DNA of 19,169 nucleotides. It comes from Irineochytrium annulatum. Lineage: Eukaryota; Chytridiomycota; Chytridiomycetes; Chytridiales; Chytridiaceae. The stretch's first letter is position 1. The number at the start of each line of letters is the position of its first letter. Of the stretch, positions 17,812 to 19,169 are shown piece by piece. The position numbers and the translations under genes were made by a program. The notes beneath the pieces were generated by a model. That model saw only the letters and a list, made by a program, of their open reading frames with translations. It had not been told where the DNA came from and made no database searches. The stretch is taken from NCBI GenBank assembly GCA_027600665.1, contig JADGJL010000519.1, positions 1-19,169 of the forward strand. The letters are read 5' to 3'.

Positions 17812-18718
17812 ATGATGAAAGGAGCCGCCACCACGGCGCCAGTTGGAATAGCCGGGGCCGGCGTTGCTGTCGACAAGATCACCGACGGCGTTGCTGCTGT
17901 AGCGCTGGGGGCGGAATCAGAGCTGCCGGAAGATCCAAAGCCGGCGACGGGGGGGCTCGCGGGATGCGAGGGGATGCAGGGGGGACAAGATGATGGTGTG
18001 TATGCGGGTCGTTGTGTTGCAGATCGGTTGATTGTAGCGCTGGAATCGAGTCTGACTTGCGCTTCCGGGTCCTTAGCGGATGTCACGAAGAAGCAGATGC
18101 TGGAGATCCTCCGAGACATCACGGTCTACATCGCTGCGCAAGGTCTTTATCCCTCTCTCTTTTTTCTTGCTTCATCGGATTCACATTAATCTTCTCAGAA
18201 CTGGAGCCTATGACGTCCTGGGTCTCGTCTGAAAAAAGCCTGATCAGTAAGCAATTGATTTCAACCGTTAAGACGGCTCACGCTGCGCTTCATAGGCCCC
18301 AACTCTCAAGCCGCCGCCTCAGCCGAAACCGAAACCCGCTTCTCAACTATCGTCCAACCCGGCACAGCACCTTCAGAACCATCACCGAAACGTGAGGCAC
18401 CCTCCCTGTCGGCTCTCACTAACCTTCTTCAAAGCCGCCACCCCCGCATCCCCCACCCCGCAAACGTGGACGGTGGACCAAGTGAACTGCTGGCTTCGCT
18501 CCTCCGGCTTCGACGACGTCCGCGAGCTGTGCGGCGCCGCCGGCATAACGGGCGACGTATTACTGGCGCAGACGCACGACTCGTTGAAGGAGATGGGTGT
18601 CGGGTCGACAAACAGGAGGGCCAGGATACTGAAGCTGATCGGGGAGTTAAGGAGCAAGAGCAAAGGAGCGACGGCGGTGGAGGGAGGGTCGACGCGGGCG
18701 GCGGTGCGGAATCGATGA
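17812..18718 (+). CDS. Small SAM-domain protein
   Basis: Exons are 17812-18142, 18199-18246, 18296-18391 and 18435-18718, giving 252 aa with phase kept at all three junctions. The first 70 residues are Ala/Gly-rich and look disordered. Residues about 70-115 form a predicted helical segment (CVADRLIVALESSL, KKQMLEILRDITVYIAAQEL) that could be a dimerisation or helical-bundle module. A Ser/Pro/Thr linker leads to a C-terminal SAM domain at about 166-230 (TWTVDQVNCWLRSSGF, LKEMGVGSTNRRARILKLIG). It has the expected W..dqV..WL start and the LGI-like end. SAM domains bind other SAM domains, proteins or RNA; the partner here is unknown. No catalytic or membrane segment is present. The start is the first of two adjacent ATGs. 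Confidence 0.8.
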
Positions 18719-19169
18719 AGGGACTGGCTTTGAGCGCGGGGTTGTTTGGGATAAGCCAAATTGACGCAGCGGGATCTTAATGGGTGGCAGCTGGACGGAC
18801 CTAATGTGACAATCGACGGTGATTCTGATTAATGGTGTACAATCTCCCGTTATTTGAGCCGTTTGTAGTCACTCTGTTTTGGACGTACAATGATAAATGC
18901 CTGTTATGAACAAAGTCGAAGAAAATACCAATCGTTCTAAGCATTAAGTACTGTGCCGGAACATACTCCCTTGATACTCTATCACCATCAACGGCTGGGA
19001 CGAGATAAAAATAAGGAGGCAACGATTCAGATCCCGTCAACAAATCAGCATAAAGTCGATTAGCAGAAGGCCCTCTTCTTCGCAATTAATCTCGCCGAAA
19101 AACAAGCAATTACCATAGCACTACGGATAAACACACCAGCTTAAACGACGACAGACGGGGGAATGGGGG
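18719..19169. other. Region without a confident gene
   Basis: These 451 bp follow the SAM-protein stop. On the minus strand 18801-19085 is open for 95 codons but lacks an ATG. It could be the 3' part of a gene that begins beyond the window, an untranslated region or chance. No RNA gene, repeat or mobile element was recognised. Confidence 0.4.

Overview
The window looks like fungal nuclear DNA, most probably from a zoosporic (chytrid-like) fungus. The genes are dense, GC-rich in coding sequence, and broken by many very small GT-AG introns (39 to 108 nt). They encode eukaryotic housekeeping proteins: a mitochondrial complex I subunit, a HID1 trafficking protein and PEX16. Alongside these are a plant-like LRR receptor ending in a SAM domain, a NIMA-type kinase and a C2H2 regulator. 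No prokaryotic, organellar, viral or transposon signature was recognised. The lineage call is inference from gene content and gene style, not from a marker search. All exon models were built by hand from splice sites, reading-frame continuity and recalled family consensus; every main model keeps codon phase across all junctions.

Layout, left to right: (1) 119-1046 (+) NDUFS8/TYKY complex I subunit, 4 exons, one with a GC-AG intron. (2) 1146-3699 (-) an unrecognised 739-aa protein with a disordered N-terminus and a C-terminal coiled coil, 7 exons. (3) 3802-6984 (-) HID1 homologue, 13 exons, lying only 102 bp upstream of the coiled-coil gene in the same orientation. (4) 6985-8424, the least clear stretch, with one weak minus-strand and one weak plus-strand gene candidate and a TATA-like box. 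(5) 8425-11231 (+) an LRR ectodomain - transmembrane helix - SAM receptor-like protein, 11 exons. (6) 11232-11791, convergent intergenic DNA. (7) 11792-13160 (-) PEX16, 7 exons. (8) 13464-15661 (-) a three-finger C2H2 zinc-finger protein, 9 exons. (9) 15662-16109, a shared divergent promoter region. (10) 16110-17393 (+) a NEK-like Ser/Thr kinase, 4 exons. (11) 17812-18718 (+) a small SAM-domain protein, 4 exons. (12) 18719-19169, nothing confident.

How the genes might relate: NDUFS8, HID1 and PEX16 are independent housekeeping genes (respiration, Golgi/secretory-granule trafficking, peroxisome membrane biogenesis). The most unusual content is the LRR-TM-SAM receptor, whose introns follow the LRR repeat unit as in plant LRR genes. 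A SAM-only protein and a NEK-like kinase lie about 5 to 7 kb away. A receptor-adaptor-kinase link between them is only a hypothesis from proximity and domain type.
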